From Verrucomicrobiota bacterium (lineage in GTDB: Bacteria > Verrucomicrobiota > Verrucomicrobiia > CAIQCK01), in contig JACRQF010000027.1 in the NCBI GenBank assembly GCA_016222825.1, positions 1 to 63,437 on the forward strand: a DNA stretch of 63,437 nucleotides, given 5' to 3'. How positions within the stretch are numbered: position 1 is the stretch's first letter; the number at the start of each line of letters is the position of its first letter. Below are positions 18,675-27,995 of this stretch, piece by piece. The notes under the pieces were generated by a model that saw nothing but the letters and a program-made list of their open reading frames with translations, ran no database searches and was not told where the DNA came from. Made by a program: the position numbers and the translations under genes.

Positions 18675-19841
18675 CGCGTTGCCGCGGCGGTGTTTTGCGC
18701 GCTGACGGCCCAGAGTTTCGCCGCCGACGCGCCGGAGCCGAAGAACGTCGCGCCCGGCGGCGTCAAGTTCGTGATGCACCGCGTGAACAACTTCCGCAGC
18801 GAAGCCTGCGGCGTCGCCGACTTCAACGGCGACGGCAAGCCGGATATCTTCGCGGGCGAGTTCCTCTACCTCGCCCCCGACTTCAAGCCGGTGAAGGTCC
18901 GCACCATCGCCGGCAGCGTGGACGAGGCCGGCAAGGGCTATCGCAACGATTTCGCCAACCTGCCGCTCGACGTGGATGGCGACGGCAAGCCCGACATCAT
19001 CAGCGTGGACTGGTTCAGCAAGAGTTCGACGTGGTTCAAGAACACCGGCGCGGGCGGCGAATGGCCCATGACCCTGATCGAGCAGAACGGCAACTTCGAG
19101 TGCGGGAACCTCGCCGACGTTCTCGGCCACGGCAAAGCCGACTGTGTGTTGCCTGACGTGAAGCGCACCGTCTGGTATGAGCAAATCAAAGGCGGCCTCG
19201 CCATCCACGTCGTCAGCGAGAAGCCGATGAACTTCGGCGGTGGCGCCGGCGACCTCAACGGCGACGGCCGGCCCGACATCATTCGGCCCGACGCGTGGTT
19301 CGAGGCGCCCGCCGACCCGCGCAAGGGCGAGTGGATCGAGCACCCGATCAAGCTCGGCAGCAAGGAAGACGGCAAGTCCGAGCACACCGCGCAGATTATA
19401 GTGTTCGACGTGAACGGCGACGGCCTCAACGACCTCATCTGCAGCTCCGCGCACAAATACGGCATCTTCTGGTATGAGCAGGTCCGCGAGGGCGGCGAGA
19501 TCAAGTTCAAGCGTCACCTGATTGACGACACGTGGACGCAGGCGCACAGCCTCGCGCTCGGCGATCTCGACGGCGACGGCAAGGTGGAACTGGTCGCGGG
19601 CAAACGGTTCATGGCCCACAACGGCAAGGATCCCGAGGAGGACGCGCCGCTGGGAGTCTATTATTACAAGCTCCAAAGCAAGCCGGAGGTGAAGTGGGCC
19701 AAGCACGTCATCACCTTCAACCAAGGCGTTGGCTCCGGGTTGAACGTTTGTCTGGCGGACATGGACGGCGACGCCGACCTCGATGTCGTCGTCACCGGCA
19801 AGTTCGGCGGCCCGGTTTGGTTTGAAAACAAAACGAAATAA
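18612..19841 (+). CDS. secreted FG-GAP/VCBS repeat protein
   Basis: 409 residues with a signal peptide ending near AQSFAADA. It has repeated calcium-binding-type FG-GAP/VCBS units: DFNGDGKPDIF, DVDGDGKPDII, DLNGDGRPDII, DVNGDGLNDLI, DLDGDGKVEL and DMDGDADLDVV, spaced to form a beta-propeller. Probably a periplasmic or surface binding protein. It follows the Gfo/Idh gene by 45 bp and is likely cotranscribed. The start is ATG 18612; ATG 18624 would also work. The right arm of a large inverted repeat is built into its signal-peptide codons. Confidence 0.88.
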   Translation: MRKTMNTTNLQSLRLLTSAATRVAAAVFCALTAQSFAADAPEPKNVAPGGVKFVMHRVNNFRSEACGVADFNGDGKPDIFAGEFLYLAPDFKPVKVRTIAGSVDEAGKGYRNDFANLPLDVDGDGKPDIISVDWFSKSSTWFKNTGAGGEWPMTLIEQNGNFECGNLADVLGHGKADCVLPDVKRTVWYEQIKGGLAIHVVSEKPMNFGGGAGDLNGDGRPDIIRPDAWFEAPADPRKGEWIEHPIKLGSKEDGKSEHTAQIIVFDVNGDGLNDLICSSAHKYGIFWYEQVREGGEIKFKRHLIDDTWTQAHSLALGDLDGDGKVELVAGKRFMAHNGKDPEEDAPLGVYYYKLQSKPEVKWAKHVITFNQGVGSGLNVCLADMDGDADLDVVVTGKFGGPVWFENKTK

Positions 19842-19844
19842 GTC

Positions 19845-19994
19845 GTGAAACGCGGAAGAAAAAAGAAAACAAACTTCGACTGCTACCTGACGAAGCAGTT
19901 GGAGAACAAGGATTTTGCCAAACGCTTTCGGCAAGCTGGAAAAGTGTGGGATTGTGCCACCGCGTCAGAGCCAGTGAGACAAGCGCGGCCTTGA
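19845..19994 (+). pseudogene. fragment resembling the N-terminus of an XRE-family regulator/antitoxin
   Basis: A 49-codon frame from a GTG, too short to be an intact family member. Its core NFDCYLTKQLENKDFAKRF and QAGKVWDCA resemble the N-terminal arm that precedes the helix-turn-helix in XRE antitoxins of HigA type (FD-x-YL-x-x-QL-x-D-x-x-F). The following HTH is missing, replaced by ATASEPVRQARP and a stop. Codon use is more AT-rich than the neighbours. Read as a leftover of a toxin-antitoxin or regulator gene between two catabolic genes; a functional micropeptide cannot be excluded. Confidence 0.45.
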
Positions 19995-20004
19995 GGTGAG
20001 AATT

Positions 20005-21297
20005 ATGTCAAAACTAAGAATAAATCGTCGTGATTTCCTGAAGACCAGTTTCGCCACCGCGGCGGCCAGCGCGCTGCCCAACGTCATCCCCGCCTCCGCG
20101 CTGGGACTCGACGGCACCGTCGCGCCGAGCGAGCGCGTCGTGCTCGGTGCCATCGGCATCGGTGGACGCGGGACCTACGTGCTCGGTTGCTTCCTGGAGG
20201 AGGCCGACGTGCAGTTCGTGGCCATCGCCGAGGTCAAGGCCGCGCGCCGTCAGGCCGTCAAGGAGCGCGCCGACGCCAAATATGGCAACAACAACTGCGC
20301 CACCTACGGCGACCTGCGCGAGTTGCTCGCCCGCAAAGACATTGACGCCGTGCTTATCGCCACCGGCCCGAACTGGCACGCGCTCGCGTCGGTCACCGCC
20401 GCGAAGGCGGGCAAGGATGTCTATTGCGAGAAACCGTGCGCCAAAACCATCTTCGATAGCCTCTCGCTGGCCGAGGCGTTTCATCGCACCGGCCGCGTGT
20501 TTCAGGCCGGCACTCAGCGGCGCAGCCTGCCGAACTTCGAGTTCGCCGTCGAACTGGCCCGCCGCGGCCGGCTCGGCAAACTCACGACGCTTCACGCGCA
20601 TCCGGCCGGCCTCAATACCGTCACAAGCGGCTGGCTCGAACCCGAGCCGGAACCGACGAAAGAGGAAGGCGACTGGGATCTTTACCTCGGCCCGGCGGCA
20701 TGGCGGCCGTTCAACAAGGCGCTCTTCACTCGCGGCGGCAGCTTCGAGAAAGGCGGCGGCTTCGTCGGCGGTCCCGGCGGCGGCGGCTGTCTGGAGTGGG
20801 GGTCGCACTGTGTGGATCTCTGCCAGTGGGCCAACGACGCCGACAAGACCGCGCCGGTGGAGTATTGGCCGGAGGGCGACCAGTTGCACGCGCGCTACGC
20901 CAACGGCGTCAAGCTCGTCGTCCGCAACAAGGACTGGCTGCCGAACATCGGCTCCTGCCCCGTCCGCTTCGAGGGCGAAAAGGGCTGGGTCGAAACCGGC
21001 GACAACGGCGACCTCTACACCAGTTCGCCTGAACTGCTCGCCGGCAAGCGTGCCAAGATCGGCGGCTACCCGGCGAACTTCCACGTCCGCAACTTCCTCG
21101 ATTGCGTGAAATCCCGCGCGCTCACCCGCGCCAACGCCGACGCGGCCTGCCAGACGCACATCGCCTGCAACGCCGGCAACATCGCGCTCTTCCTCGACCG
21201 CAAGCTCGCCTACGACCCGAAGAAGAACGAGTTCATCGGCGACGAGGAAGCCAACCGCCTCCGCGGCGAGGCGCTGCGCGAACCGTGGCGCTTCTAA
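20005..21297 (+). CDS. Tat-exported Gfo/Idh/MocA family oxidoreductase
   Basis: Second paralogue, 430 residues. It has a twin-arginine signal (NRRDFLKTS) then an Ala-rich core, the Rossmann motif LGAIGIGGRGTYVLG, the catalytic CEKP motif and the C-terminal DEEANRLRGEALREPW. A Gly-rich insert (EKGGGFVGGPGGGG) just before the LEWGSHCVDL segment distinguishes it from the other two copies. The ATG at 20005 has a GAGGTGAG Shine-Dalgarno-like run just upstream. It precedes the first HEAT-repeat protein by 48 bp. Confidence 0.9.
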   Translation: MSKLRINRRDFLKTSFATAAASALPNVIPASALGLDGTVAPSERVVLGAIGIGGRGTYVLGCFLEEADVQFVAIAEVKAARRQAVKERADAKYGNNNCATYGDLRELLARKDIDAVLIATGPNWHALASVTAAKAGKDVYCEKPCAKTIFDSLSLAEAFHRTGRVFQAGTQRRSLPNFEFAVELARRGRLGKLTTLHAHPAGLNTVTSGWLEPEPEPTKEEGDWDLYLGPAAWRPFNKALFTRGGSFEKGGGFVGGPGGGGCLEWGSHCVDLCQWANDADKTAPVEYWPEGDQLHARYANGVKLVVRNKDWLPNIGSCPVRFEGEKGWVETGDNGDLYTSSPELLAGKRAKIGGYPANFHVRNFLDCVKSRALTRANADAACQTHIACNAGNIALFLDRKLAYDPKKNEFIGDEEANRLRGEALREPWRF

Positions 21298-21302
21298 CGG
21301 TC

Positions 21303-21342
21303 ATTACGGACGAATCACGAATTACGAATTACGAGTCACGAG
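21303..21342. repeat. heptamer-periodic repeat cluster
   Basis: About five tandem 7-bp units of consensus ACGARTY (for example ACGAATC, ACGAATT, ACGAGTC) between the second Gfo/Idh gene and the HEAT gene. The array ends four bases before the HEAT ATG, so it replaces the normal ribosome-binding region; no Shine-Dalgarno is visible there. Confidence 0.55.
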
Positions 21343-21345
21343 AAC

Positions 21346-23556
21346 ATGAAACTGAACCTCTTCATCCGTAACGCCGCGTTGGTCGCAGCCCTCGCGTTCG
21401 CCGGCCAGCTCCAAGCCGCGCCTCTCGACGCCGCGAAGGCTGCCGAAAAGCAGCGCGAACTCATCGCCATCCTCAAGTCCGGCGCGCCGCCCGCCGAGAA
21501 GGCGATCGCGTGCAAGAAACTCGCCATCTACGGCACCAGCGAGGCCGTCTCGGTCCTCGCGCCGTTCCTTGCCGACGAACATCTTGCGTCGTGGGCGCGC
21601 ATCGCGCTCCAGGCGATTCCCGATTCCGCCGCCGATGACGCCTTGCGCGAGGCGCTCGGCAAACTGCACGGCAAGCTCCTTGTTGGCGTCATCAACACGC
21701 TCGGCGTCCGCCGCGACGCAAACTCCGTCAGCGCACTCTCCGAGAAGCTCAAAGACTCTGACGCCGAGGTAGCCTCCGCTGCCGCCGCGGCGATGGGCCG
21801 TATTGGTGGCGAGAAAGCCGTGAAATCACTGCAACCGCTCCTTGCCGGCGCGCCCGCCGCGGTTCGTCCCGCCGTGGCCGAAGGCTGCATCCTCTGCGCG
21901 GAGCAGACGCTCGCCGAAGGAAAAGCTGACGCCGCCGCGAAACTCTTCGACGCCGTCCGCAGCGCGAACATCTCGAAGCAGAAGATCGCCGAAGCAACGC
22001 GGGGCGCGATTCTTGCCCGCGGCGCGGCTGGCGTGCCGTTGCTGGTCGAGCAACTCCGCTCCAAGGACAAGGATTGCTTCAACATCGCCATGCGGACCGT
22101 GCGCGATCTGCCCGGCCGCGAGGTGACGCAGGCGTTGCTCGACGAAATGAACCGCGTGACGCCGGAGCGGCAATCGTATCTGTTGCTCGCGCTGGCCGAC
22201 CGCGGCGACGCCGAGACGCTCGACGCCGCGCTCAAGATGGCCAAGAGCGCACCGGAGCCGCAGCAACTCATCGCGATCAGCGTGCTCGACCGCCTCAGCA
22301 ATCCCAAGTCTGCTCCCGCTCTGCTCACCATCGCCGCCGGCGACAACGCGAAGGTCGCCATGTCCGCGCGGCTCGCGGTGGCGAAGATGGCCGGCGCGGA
22401 GGTTGAAGCTGCCATCGTCGGGATGCTCAAGCAGCCGGGGGAAGGCGCCCGCCGCGCCGCGATCGAACTGATCGCCCAGCGTCGCATCATGAGTGCGATT
22501 CCGGAACTGCTGAAGGTCGCCGAGGATTCAAACGCCGCCGTCTCCAGCGCGAGCTTCAAGGCGCTCGGCGAGTTGGCCGGCATTGACGAAGTGCCGATGC
22601 TTCTCGGTGCGTTGATGAAGGCGAAGGACACCGAGCCGGCGGAGAACGCGCTCGCGGCCGTCTGCGCGCGGTTGAACCGCCCCGCCAGCGGCAACATCGT
22701 CATCCAGAAAGCCGTCTATGGCGACCTGCCCAACGGCCCCTCGGCCGACGTTACAGCGAAACTCTCCGAGATCGTCAAGACCTCGCCGAAGATCGAGGCT
22801 TCCAACAAACTCTTTGGTGATCCCGCCGGTGGCCGCGTGAAGCGGATGCGCGTCGAATACACCATCAACGGTGTGCCGGGCGTGAAAATGCTCCGCGAGA
22901 ACGACAGCGTTGTCCTTGTCGCCACCGCCGTTCCGCCCGCGCTCGTGGATGCGCTCTGCGCGCCGATGGCGCAGGCACCGGTGCCTGCGAAGGCCGCATT
23001 GCTGCGCGTGCTGCGCTCGGCGGGCGGCCCGATGGCCCTCGCCGCCGTCCGCGCCGCCGCTTCCGACGCCAACGCAGAGATCAAGGAAGCCGCCCAGCGC
23101 ACGCTCTGCGACTGGGAGACGGCCGATGCGTTGCCCGACGTAATGCAGATCGCGAAGACCGCGACGGACAAGAAGTTCAAGGTCCTCGCGCTCCGTGGCC
23201 AGCTCCGGTTGATTCCGCTCCAGGACGCCTCCATCGAGCAGAAATTCGCCTCGCTCAAGGAAGCGATGGCGCTGATCGAGCGCGACGAGGAACGCCGTCT
23301 CGGGCTGGCGGCGCTCGGCGAGATTCCCACCGTCGAATCGCTGGTGCTCGTGACGCCGTATCTGAGCAACGGCAATCTGAAGGGCGAAGCGAGCATCGCC
23401 GCTGTTGCCATCGCCGCGAAGATTGTCGGCAGGCATCCGGCGGAGGTCGCCGCCGCCATGCAGCAGTTGACGACGTCTGATCCGAAACTCGCCCGGCAGG
23501 CAAAGCAACTGCTGGCGCAGGCGAAGAAAGCCGCGCCGAAGGGGAAGAGGAAGTAG
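21346..23556 (+). CDS. secreted HEAT-repeat protein (copy 1)
   Basis: 736 residues with a signal peptide (AALVAALAFAGQLQA). HEAT repeats fill roughly residues 30-450, with a break around residues 455-540 holding KAVYGDLPNGPSADV and a beta-rich VEYTINGVPGVKMLRENDS module, then more HEAT units to a Lys-rich tail. It is clearly paralogous to copy 2 at 25607, sharing repeat order and the middle module. Probably a periplasmic scaffold for the co-encoded oxidoreductases. It lies 4 bp before the DUF1080 gene, so they are cotranscribed. Confidence 0.88.
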   Translation: MKLNLFIRNAALVAALAFAGQLQAAPLDAAKAAEKQRELIAILKSGAPPAEKAIACKKLAIYGTSEAVSVLAPFLADEHLASWARIALQAIPDSAADDALREALGKLHGKLLVGVINTLGVRRDANSVSALSEKLKDSDAEVASAAAAAMGRIGGEKAVKSLQPLLAGAPAAVRPAVAEGCILCAEQTLAEGKADAAAKLFDAVRSANISKQKIAEATRGAILARGAAGVPLLVEQLRSKDKDCFNIAMRTVRDLPGREVTQALLDEMNRVTPERQSYLLLALADRGDAETLDAALKMAKSAPEPQQLIAISVLDRLSNPKSAPALLTIAAGDNAKVAMSARLAVAKMAGAEVEAAIVGMLKQPGEGARRAAIELIAQRRIMSAIPELLKVAEDSNAAVSSASFKALGELAGIDEVPMLLGALMKAKDTEPAENALAAVCARLNRPASGNIVIQKAVYGDLPNGPSADVTAKLSEIVKTSPKIEASNKLFGDPAGGRVKRMRVEYTINGVPGVKMLRENDSVVLVATAVPPALVDALCAPMAQAPVPAKAALLRVLRSAGGPMALAAVRAAASDANAEIKEAAQRTLCDWETADALPDVMQIAKTATDKKFKVLALRGQLRLIPLQDASIEQKFASLKEAMALIERDEERRLGLAALGEIPTVESLVLVTPYLSNGNLKGEASIAAVAIAAKIVGRHPAEVAAAMQQLTTSDPKLARQAKQLLAQAKKAAPKGKRK

Positions 23557-23560
23557 GCGA

Positions 23561-24229
23561 ATGAAGACCATCGTCATTCTTGCCGCATCATGTCTTGCCG
23601 CTCTCGCCGCACGCGCGGGCGAGCAGCAGCTTTTCAACGGCAAGGATCTCGATGGTTGGGACGCTGCGCCCGGCTGGTGGCACGTCGAGGACGGCGCGCT
23701 CACCGCGGAGAGCACGCCGGAGAAGCCGTGCAAGAAGTGCAACTACCTGATCTGGAAAGGCGGCGAGCCGGCGGACTTTGAATTGACGGCGGATTTCAAG
23801 CTCAGCGCGAGCGCCAACTCCGGCATCCAGATCCGCTCCGCGCGCCGCGGCGAGTGGGACACGATGGGTTATCAGGCCGACATGACCGGCAACGGCGGGC
23901 TGGTCGGCTTCATCTATCATCACAAGGGCGGCTTGGTCGTCGCGCGCGGCGAGAAGACGGTCTTCGCCGCCGACGGCAGGAAGGAGACGGAGAAGCTCGG
24001 CGACGCGGCGGAGCTGCTCAAGGTTTTCAAGAAGGAAGGCTGGAACAACTGCCGCATCGTTTGCCGCGGGCCGGAGATCACCTATTACGTGAACGGCGTG
24101 TTGATGAGCCGCGTGACGGACCATCGCGCCGCCATCGCCGTGCCGAGCGGCGTCATCGGCCTCCAGATGCATCCCGGCCCGCCGATGAAGGTGCAGTTCA
24201 AGAACCTCGTGTTGAAGACGCTGAAGTAG
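23561..24229 (+). CDS. DUF1080 (3-keto-glycoside hydrolase-like) secreted protein
   Basis: 222 residues with a short signal peptide (ILAASCLAALAARA). The DUF1080 fold begins at QQLFNGKDLDGWD, with YLIWKGGEPADFELTADFKLS and NSGIQIRSA, and ends with GVIGLQMHPGPPMKVQFKNLVLK, the family hallmark concanavalin-like sandwich. Members have been linked to hydrolysis of 3-keto-glycosides produced by Gfo/Idh/MocA oxidoreductases, which fits its position between two such genes. Activity here is inferred, not shown. Confidence 0.88.
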   Translation: MKTIVILAASCLAALAARAGEQQLFNGKDLDGWDAAPGWWHVEDGALTAESTPEKPCKKCNYLIWKGGEPADFELTADFKLSASANSGIQIRSARRGEWDTMGYQADMTGNGGLVGFIYHHKGGLVVARGEKTVFAADGRKETEKLGDAAELLKVFKKEGWNNCRIVCRGPEITYYVNGVLMSRVTDHRAAIAVPSGVIGLQMHPGPPMKVQFKNLVLKTLK

Positions 24230-24241
24230 AGGAGCAGAGCC

Positions 24242-25549
24242 ATGAGAGTCAATCGCCGCGATTTTCTCAAACAGACGTTGTTGGCGTCTGCCTCGCTTGC
24301 CGCGCCAAACCTCATCCCTGCCTCCGCGCTCGGCCGCGACGGCGCGGTGGCACCGAGCGAGCGCATCGTGATGGGCGGCATCGGCATCGGCGGACGCGGA
24401 ACGCATGACTTGGGCTGGATGATCGGCGAACCGGACGTGCAATTTGTCGCCATCTGCGACGCCCGCAAGAACCGGCGCGAGGCGGCGAAGAACACCATAG
24501 ACAAGAAATACGGCAACACCGATTGCGCCTTGTATTGCGACATCCGCCAGTTCCTCGCTGAGCGGGCGGACATTGACGCGCTGCTCATCGCCACCGGCGA
24601 CCGCTGGCACGCGCTGGCTTCGGTGATGGCGATGCGCGCGGGCAAGGATGTTTATTGCGAGAAACCGTCCTGCCTCACCATCGCGCAGGGGCAGATGATC
24701 GTCGAAACCGCCCGCCGCTATGGCCGGGTTTTTCAAACTGGCGCACAGCGGCTCAGCGAACCGAACCACGTCTTCGCGATCGAGATGGCGCGCACCGGCC
24801 GGCTCGGTCCGATTCACACCGTTTACGCCGACTGCCGTTATCGCGGAGGGGCGCGTCACGACTGGCTACCGGAGCAACCGCTGCCGCCCAAGGAGGAGTT
24901 GGACTGGGACGCCTGGCTCGGTCCGTGTCCGTGGCGGCCCTACAACATCGGCTATGTGAATCATCAGTGGTATGGCTTCTACGATTTCGCCACCGACGTC
25001 GCGATGTGGGGCGCGCACACGCTCGCGCAGGCGTTGGCCGGGATAGACATGACGAACGTCTCCACCATCGAGTTCCAATATGCCGGGCCGGACCAGACGA
25101 TCGTGACGCGCCTCTCCAACGGCGTGAAGCTGGTGCTGTTCCGCGTGGACGGCTCGTGCTGGGAACCGTGTCAGTTCTGGCATGGCGCGTGTGGCGAGCG
25201 GTTCGACGGTCCCGAAGGCTGGGCCGCGGCGGCCGATGGCTACTCGATCACCGATGTGTCCTCGCCGGCGCTGCTGCGCGAATACAAGAAAGTGCTGAAC
25301 GAATACATCGGCCGGACGCGACGGCCGATGAACCATGTGCGGGATTTCTTCGACTGCGTGAAGTCGCGCCGCCCCACGGTGGCGAATCCCGAAGTCATGT
25401 TCCGCGCCATGAGCATCTGCCTCGCGGCCGACATCTGCGACATTGTGAAGCGCAACCTGAAGCTCAACCTGGTCAAGAGCGAGTTCATCGGCGACGCGGA
25501 GGCGAACCGGCTCCGGTCCCGCCCGATGCGCGCGCCGTGGACGATGTGA
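24242..25549 (+). CDS. Tat-exported Gfo/Idh/MocA family oxidoreductase
   Basis: Third paralogue, 435 residues. A twin-arginine signal (NRRDFLKQT) is followed by VMGGIGIGGRG, the CEKP motif and the C-terminal DAEANRLRSRPMRAPW. It is closest in layout to the first copy (shared QRLSEPNHVF, DWDAWLGPCPWRPYN, HGACGERFDG-type blocks), so these two look like a duplication. GGAG precedes the ATG at 24242. It is 12 bp downstream of the DUF1080 gene and upstream of HEAT copy 2, repeating an oxidoreductase-HEAT pairing. Confidence 0.9.
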   Translation: MRVNRRDFLKQTLLASASLAAPNLIPASALGRDGAVAPSERIVMGGIGIGGRGTHDLGWMIGEPDVQFVAICDARKNRREAAKNTIDKKYGNTDCALYCDIRQFLAERADIDALLIATGDRWHALASVMAMRAGKDVYCEKPSCLTIAQGQMIVETARRYGRVFQTGAQRLSEPNHVFAIEMARTGRLGPIHTVYADCRYRGGARHDWLPEQPLPPKEELDWDAWLGPCPWRPYNIGYVNHQWYGFYDFATDVAMWGAHTLAQALAGIDMTNVSTIEFQYAGPDQTIVTRLSNGVKLVLFRVDGSCWEPCQFWHGACGERFDGPEGWAAAADGYSITDVSSPALLREYKKVLNEYIGRTRRPMNHVRDFFDCVKSRRPTVANPEVMFRAMSICLAADICDIVKRNLKLNLVKSEFIGDAEANRLRSRPMRAPWTM

Positions 25550-25606
25550 GTTTTCCGCTGACGAAAGAAGCGAAGCTGTCTCGAATCTGAAATGGAGAGA
25601 ACGAAT

Positions 25607-27820
25607 ATGAAGAACATGAAATGGATGCTGGTCCTGGCCGCCGCTGCGTTGGTGGCGTTGCCCTTGCAAGCGCAATGGCAAATTCCCGCCGATCCCGCGG
25701 CCAAGAAGGAATACGTCGCCAAGCTGCTCGCGACGGTGCAGAAGGCCGACGCGCCGCTGATCGAGCGGTTCGCCGCCTGCCGCGAACTGTCCGCCGTCGG
25801 CGACAAGAACGCCGTGCCGGTCCTCGCCGCGCTCCTGACCGACGAGAAGATGTCGCACATGGCGCGCTACGGCCTCGAGCCGATCCCCGGCCCGGCCGTG
25901 GACGCCGCGTTCCGCGACGCGCTCGGCAAGGTCAAGGGCCGCCTCCTCGCCGGCGTGATTGACTCGCTCGGCGTCCGCCGCGACGCCAAGGCCGTCGAAC
26001 CGCTCGCCAAGCTGCTCGGCGACGGCGACATCATGATCGTCCGCGCCGCCGCCGCCTCGCTCGGCCGCATCGGCAACCTCGCCGCCGCCGCCGCGCTGGA
26101 GAAGGCGCTCGCGGGCGCTTCCGGCGCGAACCTCGACGTCATCGCCGACGGTTGCATCCGCGCCGCCGATGCGCTGCTCGCCGCTCGCAAGGGCGACAAG
26201 GCGATCGCCCTCTACGACTGCGTCCGCGCCGGCAAAGCGCCGCGCCACGTCCGCATGGCCGCCATGCGCGGCGCGATTCTCGCCCGCGGCCCCGCCGGCG
26301 TCGCGTTGCTCATGGATCAGGTCAAGGGCGACGACAACGCCATGTTCGCCGTCGCGATGCGAGTCGCACACGAGATGCGCGATGCAAAGCTGACGCAAGC
26401 CCTCGCCGCCGAAGTCGGCAAGCTCGCGCCGGAGAAACAAATCGTCGTCCTGCAAGCCCTCGGCGACCGCAAGGACACCGCCGCCGCTCCCGCCGCGCTC
26501 GCCGCCGCGAAATCCGGCCCGTCAGCCGTCCGCGTCGCCGCCATCCGCGCAGTCACGCAGATTGGTTGCCCCTCGTGCCTCGCCTTACTCGTCGCGATGG
26601 CTTCCGACGCTGACGCCGAGGTTGCCGCCGCCGCGCAGGCGTGTCTCGCCGGTTTCCCCAGCAAGGAAGCCGACGCGACCATCGCGAACCTGATGAGCGC
26701 GCCGGAGGCGAAGACACGCTGCACGGCGATTGATCTCGTCGGCCAGCGGCGCGTAATGAGCGCGATGCCGGCGTTGATGAAGGCCGCCGAAGACAGCGAG
26801 AAACAGGTTTCCGTCGCGGCCTTCAAAGTCCTCGGCGACATGGCTGGCGCGAAGGAAATCCCCGCGATGATCGCACTGCTCACCAAGACGCAGTCGGCGT
26901 CGGCCGAGAACGCGCTCTCCGCGGTCTGCGCGCGCCAAGCCGAGCCGGCGGCGGGCAGCGTCGTCATCAAGAAGGCGGTCTATGGGGCGTTGCCCGACGG
27001 CCCGTCGGCGGAGGTGACGAAGAAAGCCGCCGAATTGGTCAAGGGCGGCGTGATGACCCTCGAAGCGACCAACGGCAACTTCGGCGATCCCGCGCCGCGG
27101 AAGCCCAAGAAGCTGAGCGTGGACTACACCGTCAACGGCATCGCGGCCAGCAAGACCGTTGCCGAAGGCGAGACGATCACGTTCACCGCGGTCACAGTAT
27201 CGCCCGCGTGCGTGGGCGCGCTCTGTGACGCAATGGGCCAAGCGCCAGTGCCCGCGAAGCAGGCGTTGCTGCGGATTCTCCGCTCGGCCGGCGGCCCGAA
27301 GGCCCTCGCCGCTGTGCGCGCCGCAATGAGCGACGCCAACGCGGAGATCAAGGACACCGCCACGCGCGTTCTGTGCGACTGGACGACCGCCGAGGCCGCC
27401 GATGAACAACTCGCGCTCGCGAAGACCTCGCCGAACAAGACCTACAAGGTGTTGGCCCTGCGCGGCTACATCCGCGCCATTGGTGACGCCAACCTCGACG
27501 CCGCCAAGCGGCAGGCGATGTGCAAGGAAGCGACCGCGCTCATCCAGGGCGACGCCGAGAAGCGGCTGCTCCTGAGCGCGCTGAGCAACGCCGGCGACGC
27601 CGACTCGCTCGCGATGGTGATGTCGCACCTCGACAACGCCGCGATCAAGGACGAGTCCTGTCTCGCCGCCGTCGCCATCTCCGAGCGTTTGGTCGCCTCC
27701 AACCCCGCCGTCGTCGCCGATGCGATGCGGAAGGTCGTGAAGGAGACCAAGAACGACGGCATCCTCAAGCGCGCCCGCCGAGTCCTCGGCCAGACCCGCC
27801 CCAAGCCGGCAGCGAAGTAA
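25607..27820 (+). CDS. secreted HEAT-repeat protein (copy 2)
   Basis: About 737 residues. The ATG at 25607 (preceded by GGAGAGAACGA) gives a signal peptide with core MLVLAAAALVALPLQA; an ATG at 25592 is less likely. Extended Ala-rich HEAT repeats are interrupted near residues 460-545 by the module KAVYGALPDGPSAEV and VDYTVNGIAASKTVAEGET, which matches copy 1 in position and sequence. It ends in a basic RPKPAAK tail. It probably serves the adjacent oxidoreductase as a binding scaffold. A GGCGGTTT hairpin follows its stop. Confidence 0.87.
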   Translation: MKNMKWMLVLAAAALVALPLQAQWQIPADPAAKKEYVAKLLATVQKADAPLIERFAACRELSAVGDKNAVPVLAALLTDEKMSHMARYGLEPIPGPAVDAAFRDALGKVKGRLLAGVIDSLGVRRDAKAVEPLAKLLGDGDIMIVRAAAASLGRIGNLAAAAALEKALAGASGANLDVIADGCIRAADALLAARKGDKAIALYDCVRAGKAPRHVRMAAMRGAILARGPAGVALLMDQVKGDDNAMFAVAMRVAHEMRDAKLTQALAAEVGKLAPEKQIVVLQALGDRKDTAAAPAALAAAKSGPSAVRVAAIRAVTQIGCPSCLALLVAMASDADAEVAAAAQACLAGFPSKEADATIANLMSAPEAKTRCTAIDLVGQRRVMSAMPALMKAAEDSEKQVSVAAFKVLGDMAGAKEIPAMIALLTKTQSASAENALSAVCARQAEPAAGSVVIKKAVYGALPDGPSAEVTKKAAELVKGGVMTLEATNGNFGDPAPRKPKKLSVDYTVNGIAASKTVAEGETITFTAVTVSPACVGALCDAMGQAPVPAKQALLRILRSAGGPKALAAVRAAMSDANAEIKDTATRVLCDWTTAEAADEQLALAKTSPNKTYKVLALRGYIRAIGDANLDAAKRQAMCKEATALIQGDAEKRLLLSALSNAGDADSLAMVMSHLDNAAIKDESCLAAVAISERLVASNPAVVADAMRKVVKETKNDGILKRARRVLGQTRPKPAAK

Positions 27821-27842
27821 CGGCGAAGAGGCATCAAGGAGC

Positions 27843-27866
27843 GGCGGTTTGAAACCGCCGGTTTTT
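27843..27866 (+). terminator. hairpin plus T-run after HEAT copy 2
   Basis: GGCGGTTT (27843-27850) and AAACCGCC (27852-27859) form an 8-bp stem with a 1-nt centre, followed by GG and TTTTT (27862-27866). It may terminate the catabolic operon before the Moco operon, although the same sequence also fits the REP-like GAA-loop family. Confidence 0.45.
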
Positions 27867-27894
27867 GGCGGGCGGTTCCTTCGTGGCGTGAAGC

Positions 27895-27952
27895 TTTCCA
27901 AGCTCGCGCGCGGTTCTCGCCGGCACAACGCCCGGCGAGTTTGGAAACTCGC
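27895..27952. repeat. nested palindromic element between HEAT gene and moeA
   Basis: An outer imperfect inverted repeat (TTTCCAAGCTCGC at 27895-27907 with GCGAGTTTGGAAA at 27935-27947, 12 of 13 paired) encloses an 8-bp hairpin CTCGCCGG/CCGGCGAG (27916-27939). The right outer arm itself forms GCGAGTTT-GG-AAACTCGC (27935-27952), so mutually exclusive folds are possible. Confidence 0.5.
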
Positions 27953-27995
27953 TTCCCTGCGGCGACGGCGGGCTGTCTCGGCCTCAAACAACATT

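Noticed and set aside
21303..21342. CRISPR-like array
   Set aside because: Units are 7 bp with no spacers, and there are no cas genes.
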